From positions 1 to 64,000 of the forward strand of contig JAZQGH010000160.1 in NCBI GenBank assembly GCA_045539925.1: a DNA stretch of 64,000 nt, in the 5' to 3' direction. Both the position numbers and the translations under genes were made by a program. This document shows positions 16,222 to 23,446 of this stretch, piece after piece. This stretch comes from SFWF01 sp045539925. GTDB lineage: Bacteria > Bacillota > Clostridia > Oscillospirales > Acutalibacteraceae. The notes under the pieces are model-generated. The model made no database searches and had not been told where the DNA came from. It saw only the letters and a program-made list of their open reading frames with translations. Positions within the stretch are counted from its first letter, which is position 1, and each line of letters starts with the position of its first letter.

Positions 16222-17715
16222 TTACTTTAAAATTCCGAGACGGTCAAGCACGACCTTGTTCATATCTTCTTTATTGCAGACATTTTCAAAACGCACCTGT
16301 GCGCTCTCGAGTGCGGCAATAGGCATAGGTATCTCGGTAGCTGTTTTCTCAGATAAGAGCTTTACAGCATCAAACTCGTTTGTGGGAACGGTTTCACCAA
16401 GAGACTCGAGCACACTGTTTGCGAACTTATAAGGACTTGCCGTAGATGCAATAACAACAGGACGCGAGTCACCTGTTGCGTTTTTATAATCGTTATAAAC
16501 GCTTACAGCAACTGCTGTGTGAGTATCAATGAGATAACCGTATTTTTGGAAGGTCTCCTTAATAGTTGCAGATGTGCTTTCCTCGTCACAAAAACCACCA
16601 TAGAAAAGAGCCTTGAGTTTTTGGAGAACCTCGTCTGAAACGGTGTATTTTCCTTCCTCTTTAAGGCTATTCTGCCAAGCTGAGACCTGCTTGTCGTCGT
16701 GACCTGTAAGCTCATAAAGCATTCTCTCAAGGTTTGACGAAATAAGAATATCCATCGAGGGAGAAATGGTTGTATAAAAACCTCTGTTGCGGTCATAGGT
16801 TCCGGTTTTCAGGAAGTCTGTGAGAACATTATTGGAATTTGATGCACAAATAAGCTTATTTATCGGCACACCCATAACCTTTGCATAGTATGCGGCAAGA
16901 ATGTTACCAAAATTGCCTGTAGGAACAACTACATTGAAACCGTCCTTAAGATAATCCTCGCCCTTATCTAAAAGATCGCAATATGCGGATACATAATAGA
17001 TTATCTGAGGAGCAAGACGACCCCAGTTTATAGAGTTTGCACTGGAGAATTCCATATTATTTTGTGCAAGAAGTTCTTTAGTGCTGTCATCTGTAAATAT
17101 GGTCTTGACACCCGTCTGTGCGTCGTCAAAATTACCGTTAATGGCGCAAACATAGACATTTTCGCCCTTTTGGGTATTCATCTGAAGCTGCTGCATTGCG
17201 CTGACACCGTCGTTAGGATAGAAAACCATAATTTCGGTATTTTCCACATCCTTAAAGCCCTCGAGTGCTGCTTTGCCTGTATCTCCAGAGGTAGCAACCA
17301 GAATAACCGTCTTTTTGCCGCCGCCAACCTTTTTAGCAGAGGTGGTTAGAAGATACGGGAGTATCTGAAGGGCAAGGTCTTTAAATGCGCAGGTAGGACC
17401 GTGCCAGAGTTCGAGAATATTAAGCTTATCGTCAAGAGATTTAATGGGTGCAGGAAGATCGTTATCAAAGGAACCGATATAAGCACCTTCTGCGCAGTAT
17501 TTAAGCTCTTCTGCTGTAAAATCGGTAAGAAAATACTTAAAAACATACTGTGCTCTGCCGACATAGTCGAGTTTTTTTAAGGTTTTGAAATCTTCAGCAG
17601 TGAGGCTGGGAACAGATTGAGGCACAAAAAGTCCGCCTTCTTTTGATATTCCGTGAGCAATTGCCGAAGCAGACTCAACCACTGCATTATTATCGCGTGT
17701 ACTGTTGTAAAGCAT
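16222..17715 (-). CDS. thrC: threonine synthase
   Basis: PLP-dependent conversion of O-phosphohomoserine to threonine. Lys112 in GPTCAFKDLALQ is the PLP lysine, and VATSGDTGKAALEGF binds the phosphate. With 497 residues it is the long threonine synthase form found in Clostridia, yeast and enterobacteria. A GGAG site precedes the ATG. It has its own promoter inside the gap after yraN, so it is not obviously part of the yraN group, and no other thr gene is present. Confidence 0.94.
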   Translation of the reverse strand: MLYNSTRDNNAVVESASAIAHGISKEGGLFVPQSVPSLTAEDFKTLKKLDYVGRAQYVFKYFLTDFTAEELKYCAEGAYIGSFDNDLPAPIKSLDDKLNILELWHGPTCAFKDLALQILPYLLTTSAKKVGGGKKTVILVATSGDTGKAALEGFKDVENTEIMVFYPNDGVSAMQQLQMNTQKGENVYVCAINGNFDDAQTGVKTIFTDDSTKELLAQNNMEFSSANSINWGRLAPQIIYYVSAYCDLLDKGEDYLKDGFNVVVPTGNFGNILAAYYAKVMGVPINKLICASNSNNVLTDFLKTGTYDRNRGFYTTISPSMDILISSNLERMLYELTGHDDKQVSAWQNSLKEEGKYTVSDEVLQKLKALFYGGFCDEESTSATIKETFQKYGYLIDTHTAVAVSVYNDYKNATGDSRPVVIASTASPYKFANSVLESLGETVPTNEFDAVKLLSEKTATEIPMPIAALESAQVRFENVCNKEDMNKVVLDRLGILK

Positions 17716-17748
17716 AAGGATCTCCGTTCTTTACATAAATTTTTATAT

Positions 17749-17777
17749 ATTTTATAACAAAACAACCTTGTTGTCAA
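17749..17777 (-). promoter_or_regulatory. promoter of thrC
   Basis: -35 TTGACA (17772-17777), 17-nt spacer, -10 TAAAAT (17749-17754), on the minus strand, starting just after the yraN stop codon. No T-box or threonine attenuator fits in the short leader. Confidence 0.65.
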
Positions 17778-17782
17778 AGGTT

Positions 17783-18172
17783 TTATGGATTTAATATACG
17801 ATGAGCAGAAAAAGCGTTTTCGATATAGTTGAGACCGAACTTCAGTTCACCCTTTTGATCCCTACGATAAATTACCTCCGCAATATCAAACCGTACATCT
17901 GATTTAAGGTGGGCTTTGCGCATAAATATTTCTGCAGTTTTAATTATTTTTTGCCTTTTAAGATGATCTACAGCATCTGCAGGGGCAACAAGGGAGTTTT
18001 CTTTACGTGTCTTTACCTCAACGAAAAGAACTCTTTCAGGATTTTCTGCAACAATATCTATCTCACCGAATTCGCTATGATAGTTTCTTCTGAATATGAT
18101 ATATCCACGTGTTCTGAGAAAATCAGCAACCATTTGTTCACCGATTCTCCCTATTTCTGCCGACCAACTCAT
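17783..18172 (-). CDS. yraN: UPF0102 (YraN) family endonuclease-like protein
   Basis: A 129-residue protein of the UPF0102 family, which has a restriction-endonuclease-like fold. Visible features are GEIDIVAENPERVLFVEVKTRK, which holds the E/D-x(n)-ExK core, and the opening GRIGEQMVADFLRTRGY. No function is proven for the family. Its ATG overlaps the rnhB stop (ATGA), placing it last in the rplS-lepB-rbgA-rnhB-yraN group, a common Firmicute arrangement. Confidence 0.88.
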   Translation of the reverse strand: MSWSAEIGRIGEQMVADFLRTRGYIIFRRNYHSEFGEIDIVAENPERVLFVEVKTRKENSLVAPADAVDHLKRQKIIKTAEIFMRKAHLKSDVRFDIAEVIYRRDQKGELKFGLNYIENAFSAHRILNP

Positions 18173-18765
18173 AGCTTTTTAAGGAAAGAGGGTCTGTGTA
18201 CCTCACTGATACCATACTTTCTTATTGCGTTCATATGTTCAGCCGTTCCGTAGCCCTTGTGTTTTGCAAAGCCGTACTGAGGATATTTTTCGTCATATTC
18301 CAGCAAAAGGCGGTCTCTTGTAACCTTTGCAAGAATAGAGGCTGCCGCTATCGACATAGACTTGGCATCACCTTTTATGACCGTTTTGCAGTCGACCTTA
18401 ATATCCACAGGAATGCGGTTACCGTCGATAAGGGCATAATCTGCTTTTACCTTAAGTTGTTCTATCGCGCGGTTCATAGCAAGGTATGTAGCATTTAAAA
18501 TATTATGCTCTTCTATCTCTTCAACCGAGGCGAAGGCTATACCGTAAGCCAGAGCTTTTTCGGTTATAACATCAAAAAGTGCTTCCCTTTTCTTTTCGCT
18601 AAGTTTTTTAGAGTCGTTAATTCCGTCTATAGAAACAGACGGTTCGAGAATAACTGCTGCCGCACATACAGGACCTGCGAGAGGGCCTCTGCCCGCTTCG
18701 TCGACACCGCAAACCATACGGTATCCGTCCTTTTGAGCAAGAATTTCAAGTTCAAAATCAGGCAT
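18169..18765 (-). CDS. rnhB: ribonuclease HII
   Basis: Removes RNA from RNA:DNA hybrids and single ribonucleotides from DNA. The N-terminal active-site motif is VDEAGRGPLAGP with Asp22 and Glu23. A later YALIDG carries the next acidic residue. The ATG at 18765 (MPDFELE) is preferred. It overlaps the rbgA stop by 8 nt. The frame is also open to a TTG at 18822, which lies deep inside rbgA and has no good ribosome site. The length of 198 residues is normal. Confidence 0.92.
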   Translation of the reverse strand: MPDFELEILAQKDGYRMVCGVDEAGRGPLAGPVCAAAVILEPSVSIDGINDSKKLSEKKREALFDVITEKALAYGIAFASVEEIEEHNILNATYLAMNRAIEQLKVKADYALIDGNRIPVDIKVDCKTVIKGDAKSMSIAAASILAKVTRDRLLLEYDEKYPQYGFAKHKGYGTAEHMNAIRKYGISEVHRPSFLKKL

Positions 18766-19627
18766 TGTTTTCAACCCTTTCAAGGCTAATTCTGCCAATC
18801 TTACAGTTTCTGTATTCTTCAAGGAGCATTGCTGACGCTCTCTCTGTATCGGTCTCGCCGCCGCGAATTACCATTCCTCGTTTTTTGCCTATCTCACACA
18901 AAAGCTCGTAAGGCTCGTCCTCAAGACTGTTAAGCTTGTATCTTTCGCAAAGCAGCTGTGGATAGTTTTCCTTAAGGTTTTCAAGCAGACGCACAGCAAG
19001 AAGCTCTATATCCAACACCGCATCCTTAACAGCTCCTGTAAAGGCAAGGCGCTCTCCTACCGACTGATCCTCAAACTTGGGCCAGAGAACACCCGGTGTG
19101 TCGAGAAGCTCGAGCTGTTTATCTATATTTACCCACTGATTACCTCTGGTAACTCCCGGGCGATTTTCAGCCTTGACACGGCTGTTTCCTGCAATTCTGT
19201 TGATAAAGGTCGATTTACCCACATTAGGTATTCCAACCACCATAACGCGCAGAGGTTTTCCAACCATTCCCTTTTCGCGGTATTGCTCAAGCTTACCTGC
19301 GAGAACGGATTTTACCGTTTCTTTAAAATTTCCGATGCCTTTACCCGTTTTACAATCCACAGGAACAGCGCAAATGCCTTGAGATTTATAATACTCAATC
19401 CATTTTGCGGTTTCGGCAGGGTCAGCCATATCGCACTTATTAAGGAGTATCATCAAGGGCTTATCCTTTATAATGTCAGCAAGGTCGGGATTGCGGCTAC
19501 TTATCGGTATACGGGCATCTACTATTTCTGCGACCGCATCAATTATAGGAAGAATTTCCTGTATTTTTCGGCGGGTTTTGGTCATATGACCCGGAAACCA
19601 CTGAATATGCTGCATTTCACTAGTCAT
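18758..19627 (-). CDS. rbgA: ribosome biogenesis GTPase RbgA (YlqF)
   Basis: Circularly permuted GTPase that acts in late 50S subunit assembly. The permuted order is visible: G4 NKCD at 63-66 comes before G1 GIPNVGKST at 132-140 and G3 DTPG at 176-179. The N-terminal WFPGHM segment is the family hallmark. The start is either the ATG at 19627, which overlaps the lepB stop by 8 nt, or the next ATG four codons on. Its place between lepB and rnhB is conserved in Firmicutes. Confidence 0.95.
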   Translation of the reverse strand: MTSEMQHIQWFPGHMTKTRRKIQEILPIIDAVAEIVDARIPISSRNPDLADIIKDKPLMILLNKCDMADPAETAKWIEYYKSQGICAVPVDCKTGKGIGNFKETVKSVLAGKLEQYREKGMVGKPLRVMVVGIPNVGKSTFINRIAGNSRVKAENRPGVTRGNQWVNIDKQLELLDTPGVLWPKFEDQSVGERLAFTGAVKDAVLDIELLAVRLLENLKENYPQLLCERYKLNSLEDEPYELLCEIGKKRGMVIRGGETDTERASAMLLEEYRNCKIGRISLERVENNA

Positions 19628-20267
19628 CGAGGTCTAAACCTCCGATAGTGTCAAAGGGCCAGATTCTGTAAACCGCCTTACCTAAAATGTATCTTTTGTC
19701 TATAAGACCGCCATCCCCTATAGTGGATGAGCGGCTGTCAAGTGAATCATTGCGGTTGTCTCCTAGCGCGAAAACATAACCCGCTTCAACATAAAGGGGA
19801 AATTCTACATCATATTTTTTGTTGGTAGGAGTTTTTGTATAAGGCTCGTCAAGCTCTTTCATATTACCAAGGTCAGGACCAACATAGACCTTACCCGAAA
19901 CAAAGTCGATATCCACATACTGACCTTCTGTTGCAATAACGCGCTTTATTATCGGCTCGCTTCCCGAGAGATTGGGACCTACAGAGTTATCGGTATTACG
20001 GGAAATAACCACAATATCACCGTATTCGGGTTCATACAGCAGGTTGCTTATAACCACACGCTCACCGCTATACAGTGTATTTTGCATAGAGGGACCAACG
20101 ATGGTTGCTATACGGAAGAAAAATGTGAAAATAATTACCACCGCAATTAGTGCCACAACTATCGTATCTATCCAATCGAACAGGTCTTTGGATACGGGCT
20201 GTTTGGGTATGGGGGGTAGCATCTCATCATCGTAATCTACAACCTCAAAGCCGTTTTCGTATTCCAC
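19620..20267 (-). CDS. lepB: type I signal peptidase
   Basis: Membrane serine-lysine peptidase that cleaves Sec and Tat signal peptides. It has one N-terminal membrane helix (about residues 32-55), the nucleophile Ser60 in VGPSMQNTL, the general base Lys108 in PIIKRVIA, and the late GDNRNDSLDSR box. Single-pass topology is typical of Gram-positive SipS enzymes. GTG at 20267 is chosen because AGGTGA lies 5 nt before it. Upstream in-frame codons overlap the terminator region. Confidence 0.93.
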   Translation of the reverse strand: MEYENGFEVVDYDDEMLPPIPKQPVSKDLFDWIDTIVVALIAVVIIFTFFFRIATIVGPSMQNTLYSGERVVISNLLYEPEYGDIVVISRNTDNSVGPNLSGSEPIIKRVIATEGQYVDIDFVSGKVYVGPDLGNMKELDEPYTKTPTNKKYDVEFPLYVEAGYVFALGDNRNDSLDSRSSTIGDGGLIDKRYILGKAVYRIWPFDTIGGLDLDD

Positions 20268-20285
20268 TCGAATCACCTCGTATAA

Positions 20286-20329
20286 GTAAAATAAAAACAA
20301 AAGGAGACAGCGTTATTTCCGCAGTCTCC
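20286..20329 (-). terminator. intrinsic terminator between rplS and lepB
   Basis: On the minus strand GGAGACTGCG pairs with CGCTGTCTCC (20303-20329, one mismatch inside), followed by TTTTGTTTTTATTTT. It lies 17 nt past the rplS stop and should lower lepB expression relative to rplS. Confidence 0.8.
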
Positions 20330-20345
20330 TCTTTCAGGATCAGGA

Positions 20346-20690
20346 TTAGATGGATTCCTTAACCTTTGCAGCCTTACCAACTCTGTCACGGAGATAATAA
20401 AGCTTAGCTCTGCGAACGCGACCGTTACGGATCGTTTCGACCTTAGCTACATTGGGGGAATGTACGGGGAATACACGCTCTACACCTACGCCGTAGGAAA
20501 CACGTCTTACGGTGAAGGTCTCAGCAATGCCGCTGTTGTTCTTAGCGATAACAGTACCCTCGAAAACCTGAATTCTTTCGCGCTCGCCCTCACGTATCTT
20601 AACGTGTACGCGGACGGTGCTACCGATTTCTACTACGGGTGCGTGTTCCTTGATCATTCCTGCTGTGAGATTTTTTACAGCATCATTCAT
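20346..20690 (-). CDS. rplS: 50S ribosomal protein L19
   Basis: A 114-residue ribosomal protein at the 30S-50S interface. Recognised by VRVHVKIREGERERIQVFEG and the C-terminal VRRAKLYYLRDRVGKAAKV. A GGAGG site precedes the ATG. It begins the rplS-lepB-rbgA-rnhB-yraN group. The usual upstream partners (rpsP, rimM, trmD) are absent here. The transcript has a long leader of about 115 nt, suggesting autoregulation. Confidence 0.97.
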   Translation of the reverse strand: MNDAVKNLTAGMIKEHAPVVEIGSTVRVHVKIREGERERIQVFEGTVIAKNNSGIAETFTVRRVSYGVGVERVFPVHSPNVAKVETIRNGRVRRAKLYYLRDRVGKAAKVKESI

Positions 20691-20700
20691 TGTTTTTTCC

Positions 20701-20809
20701 TCCCTAATTTTCCAGATGTTCGTGCCAGAAAATGACAGAGGACCATCCGCTTTAATGTCGATAATTCGGCATCAAACCCACCTATTAGGAAACAGGTGTA
20801 ATCAAATGC
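20701..20809 (-). ncRNA. candidate L19 leader RNA
   Basis: The region between the rplS promoter and its ribosome site. It contains a hairpin CACCT-N10-AGGTG (20779-20798) and further GC-rich segments. Firmicutes often carry an L19-binding leader before rplS. I infer this is the same class from position and structure, without a covariance-model match. Confidence 0.4.
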
Positions 20810-20815
20810 TAGAGT

Positions 20816-20844
20816 ATTATACTACAAGAGCGCAAAAAAATCAA
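20816..20844 (-). promoter_or_regulatory. promoter of rplS
   Basis: -35 TTGATT (20839-20844), 17-nt spacer, -10 TATAAT (20816-20821), on the minus strand. Confidence 0.75.
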
Positions 20845-21050
20845 GTATTATTTTTGCACATTAAACATCAGTTTTACTGCCTAGTATTTGTTTATATTTT
20901 ATATCAGCTCAGCACCGCCGAAACCGCTTTGGCGCAGTTGTTACATTTCTGAGAAATTTACCGCACTCGCTTGTCTGTTTGAACCACTTGTACGCAAGGT
21001 GAAAATGAAATCTTTAAAAGCAAAAAAATCATAAATTTTGCAATTTTATG
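20845..21050. other. AT-rich divergent intergenic stretch
   Basis: Lies between the divergent rplS and cysteine desulfurase promoters. I see no convincing open frame, RNA gene or repeat here. Confidence 0.5.
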
Positions 21051-21079
21051 TTGTATAAATTTATTATACATAGTATAAT
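21051..21079 (+). promoter_or_regulatory. promoter of the cysteine desulfurase operon
   Basis: -35 TTGTAT (21051-21056), 17-nt spacer, -10 TATAAT (21074-21079), upstream of the TTG start at 21124. Confidence 0.65.
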
Positions 21080-21123
21080 AACGATATGTGTGTACATATA
21101 TCTTGAATTTTTGAGGTGTAGTA

Positions 21124-22260
21124 TTGAATAATATCGCATATCTTGATAACAGCGCGACTACTAAGCCCTGTAACGAGGCTTTAGAATATATGAATAAGGC
21201 TTTGTGTGAAAATTGGGGTAATCCCTCTTCCCTGCACACTGTAGGTATTGCTGCAGAGGATGTACTTAAATCCTGCAAAGAGGCTTGTGCGAGAGCAATC
21301 GGTGCAAGACCCGATGAGATATTTTTTACCTCGGGCGGTACCGAAGCAAATAACATTGCTGTAAACGGTGCAGTTCTTTCCAGAGCAAAACGCGGAAACA
21401 GAATCGTTACAACCGCCATAGAGCATCCCTCTGTAACAGAGGCTGTAAAGCAGTTTGAAGCTAAGGGCTTTGAGGTTATATATCTTAAACCTCAAAAAGA
21501 CGGAAAAATATCAACCGATGCTATAAAATCTGCTATCAATTACAAGACAATCTTTGTAAGTATTATGCTAGTAAATAATGAAATAGGCAGCATTCAGCCC
21601 GTAAAGGATGCAGCGCTTGCAATCAAGTCTGCAGGAGCTCCCGCACTCCTCCACTGCGATGCCGTACAAGCCTTTGGAAAGCTACCCATTAAGGTAACAT
21701 CTCTTGGTGTTGACCTGCTGACCTTCAGTGGTCATAAAATACACGCACCAAAAGGCATAGGGGGTCTGTATAAGAAAAAGGGTATCCACATTCAGCCTTT
21801 AACCTTTGGAGGCGGTCAGCAGGAAAATATCCGCCCAGGAACAGAGCCCGTTCCCCTCATTGCAGCGTTAGAAGGAGCAATATCTGCTCTTCCAGATATT
21901 GCGGTACAGCATAAGGCTACAGAAGAACTTTGCATATATGCCAAAGAGCAACTATCTGCCCTAGGAACAGTTTATATAAACTCACCCGAAGATGCACTCC
22001 CCTATGTGCTGAACATATCGGTACCAGGTTGGCGGTCTGAAACACTGCTCCACTACCTTGATTCAGAGGGTGTGCTGGTTTCCAGCGGAAGTGCTTGTGC
22101 CAAAGGCGGACTCAGCCCGACTCTTACTGCAATGGGTCTTGACTCAAAGCGTATTGACAGCACACTTCGAATTAGTTTTTCAAGATTTAACACAAAATCA
22201 GATATAGACAAGCTTTGTTCTGCACTAAATAAGGCAACCAACAAACTGAAAAGAGCGTAA
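21124..22260 (+). CDS. cysteine desulfurase (IscS/NifS class)
   Basis: PLP enzyme that takes sulfur from cysteine as an enzyme-bound persulfide. Lys205 in FSGHKIHAPKG binds PLP, and Cys325 in SSGSACAKGG carries the persulfide on the flexible loop. The ThiI gene follows after 2 nt, so it most likely supplies sulfur for 4-thiouridine in tRNA, as NifZ does for ThiI in Bacillus. The start codon is TTG, supported by GAGGTG just upstream. Confidence 0.93.
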   Translation: MNNIAYLDNSATTKPCNEALEYMNKALCENWGNPSSLHTVGIAAEDVLKSCKEACARAIGARPDEIFFTSGGTEANNIAVNGAVLSRAKRGNRIVTTAIEHPSVTEAVKQFEAKGFEVIYLKPQKDGKISTDAIKSAINYKTIFVSIMLVNNEIGSIQPVKDAALAIKSAGAPALLHCDAVQAFGKLPIKVTSLGVDLLTFSGHKIHAPKGIGGLYKKKGIHIQPLTFGGGQQENIRPGTEPVPLIAALEGAISALPDIAVQHKATEELCIYAKEQLSALGTVYINSPEDALPYVLNISVPGWRSETLLHYLDSEGVLVSSGSACAKGGLSPTLTAMGLDSKRIDSTLRISFSRFNTKSDIDKLCSALNKATNKLKRA

Positions 22261-22262
22261 AT

Positions 22263-23432
22263 ATGAAAGAAATTATACTTATTAAAAACGGAGAACTCGC
22301 CCTTAAGGGTCTTAACCGAAATGTTTTTGAAGACACACTTATCAAAAACTTGAAAACCTCTCTTGAAAACTGCGGTGAACACACAATAAGAAAGGCTCAG
22401 TCTACAATCTATATTGAGCCTAGCGATGACAGTTTCGACTTTGACGAAGCTCTCGACCGTGTTTCCAAGGTTTTCGGCATTGCTGCCTTTTCGCGCGCAC
22501 ACGTCTGCGAAAAGAATATGGACAGCATCCTCACTGCAGCACCCGAATATTTAGCCGAAAGACTTAGCAGCATTAAGACCTTCAAGGTTGAAGCCAAGCG
22601 TGCCGACAAGCGCTTCCCCTTTACCTCTCCCGAAATCAGCGCACAGGTTGGCGGTGCTATTCTTTCAAAATTCCATCATCTCAAGGTTGATGTTCATAAT
22701 CCCGATGAAATAATCACTGTAGAAATACGCGACTATGCAGCATATATACGCGCAGGTCAGCTTCACGGTGCAGGTGGACTCCCCGTCGGAACGGCAGGAA
22801 AAGCCGCGATTCTGATTTCGGGCGGAATAGACAGCCCTGTTGCTGCCTGGACTATGGCAAAAAGAGGTCTCAAGCTTGATGCAATACATTTTGCAAGTCC
22901 TCCATACACAAGCCCCCGTGCCGAGCAAAAGGTTAAGACCCTGCTTTCTAAGGTTGCTCTGTACAGCGGAACAATAAAACTGGCTATCGTTCCCTTTACC
23001 GAAATTCAGGAAAAGATAGCTGCCGAATGTCCCGAAGAGTACTTTACCCTTATCATGCGCAGAATGATGATGCGAATTGCAGAAAAAATCGCAGGCTATC
23101 ACAGATGCGGGGCTCTTATTACAGGTGAGAGCTTAGGGCAGGTAGCAAGTCAGACCTTACCTGCTATCGGCGTGACCGATGCCGTTACCGTAATGCCTGT
23201 TCTTCGTCCCCTTATCGGCAGTGATAAAGAAGAGATTATCAGAATCTCCCGTCAGATAGACACCTTTGAGACCTCTTGTCTCCCATATGAAGACTGCTGT
23301 ACGGTTTTCACACCAAAGCATCCGAAAACCAGACCTACCACCGCTTTGTGCGAACAGGCTGAGGCTAAGCTTGATATTGAGCAGCTTATCAAGGAAGCCA
23401 TAGAAAATACTCAATTCACCTACATTGACTAA
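22263..23432 (+). CDS. thiI: tRNA 4-thiouridine synthase ThiI
   Basis: Adenylates uridine 8 of tRNA and inserts sulfur. The N-terminal ferredoxin-like and THUMP domains fill about residues 1-165. The PP-loop SGGIDS is at 186-191. It ends near residue 389 without a rhodanese domain, the short Gram-positive form, which receives persulfide directly from the cysteine desulfurase. The adjacent desulfurase gene supports that. A conserved Cys-rich CLPYEDCCTVF segment lies near residue 340. Confidence 0.94.
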   Translation: MKEIILIKNGELALKGLNRNVFEDTLIKNLKTSLENCGEHTIRKAQSTIYIEPSDDSFDFDEALDRVSKVFGIAAFSRAHVCEKNMDSILTAAPEYLAERLSSIKTFKVEAKRADKRFPFTSPEISAQVGGAILSKFHHLKVDVHNPDEIITVEIRDYAAYIRAGQLHGAGGLPVGTAGKAAILISGGIDSPVAAWTMAKRGLKLDAIHFASPPYTSPRAEQKVKTLLSKVALYSGTIKLAIVPFTEIQEKIAAECPEEYFTLIMRRMMMRIAEKIAGYHRCGALITGESLGQVASQTLPAIGVTDAVTVMPVLRPLIGSDKEEIIRISRQIDTFETSCLPYEDCCTVFTPKHPKTRPTTALCEQAEAKLDIEQLIKEAIENTQFTYID

Positions 23433-23446
23433 TTTGGAGGAAACAA

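Noticed and set aside
17716..17782. T-box or threonine attenuator before thrC
   Set aside because: The leader is too short and lacks T-box sequence or a terminator.
20845..21050. Possible small RNA or gene in the rplS-desulfurase gap
   Set aside because: No terminator, frame with ribosome site or stable fold was seen.
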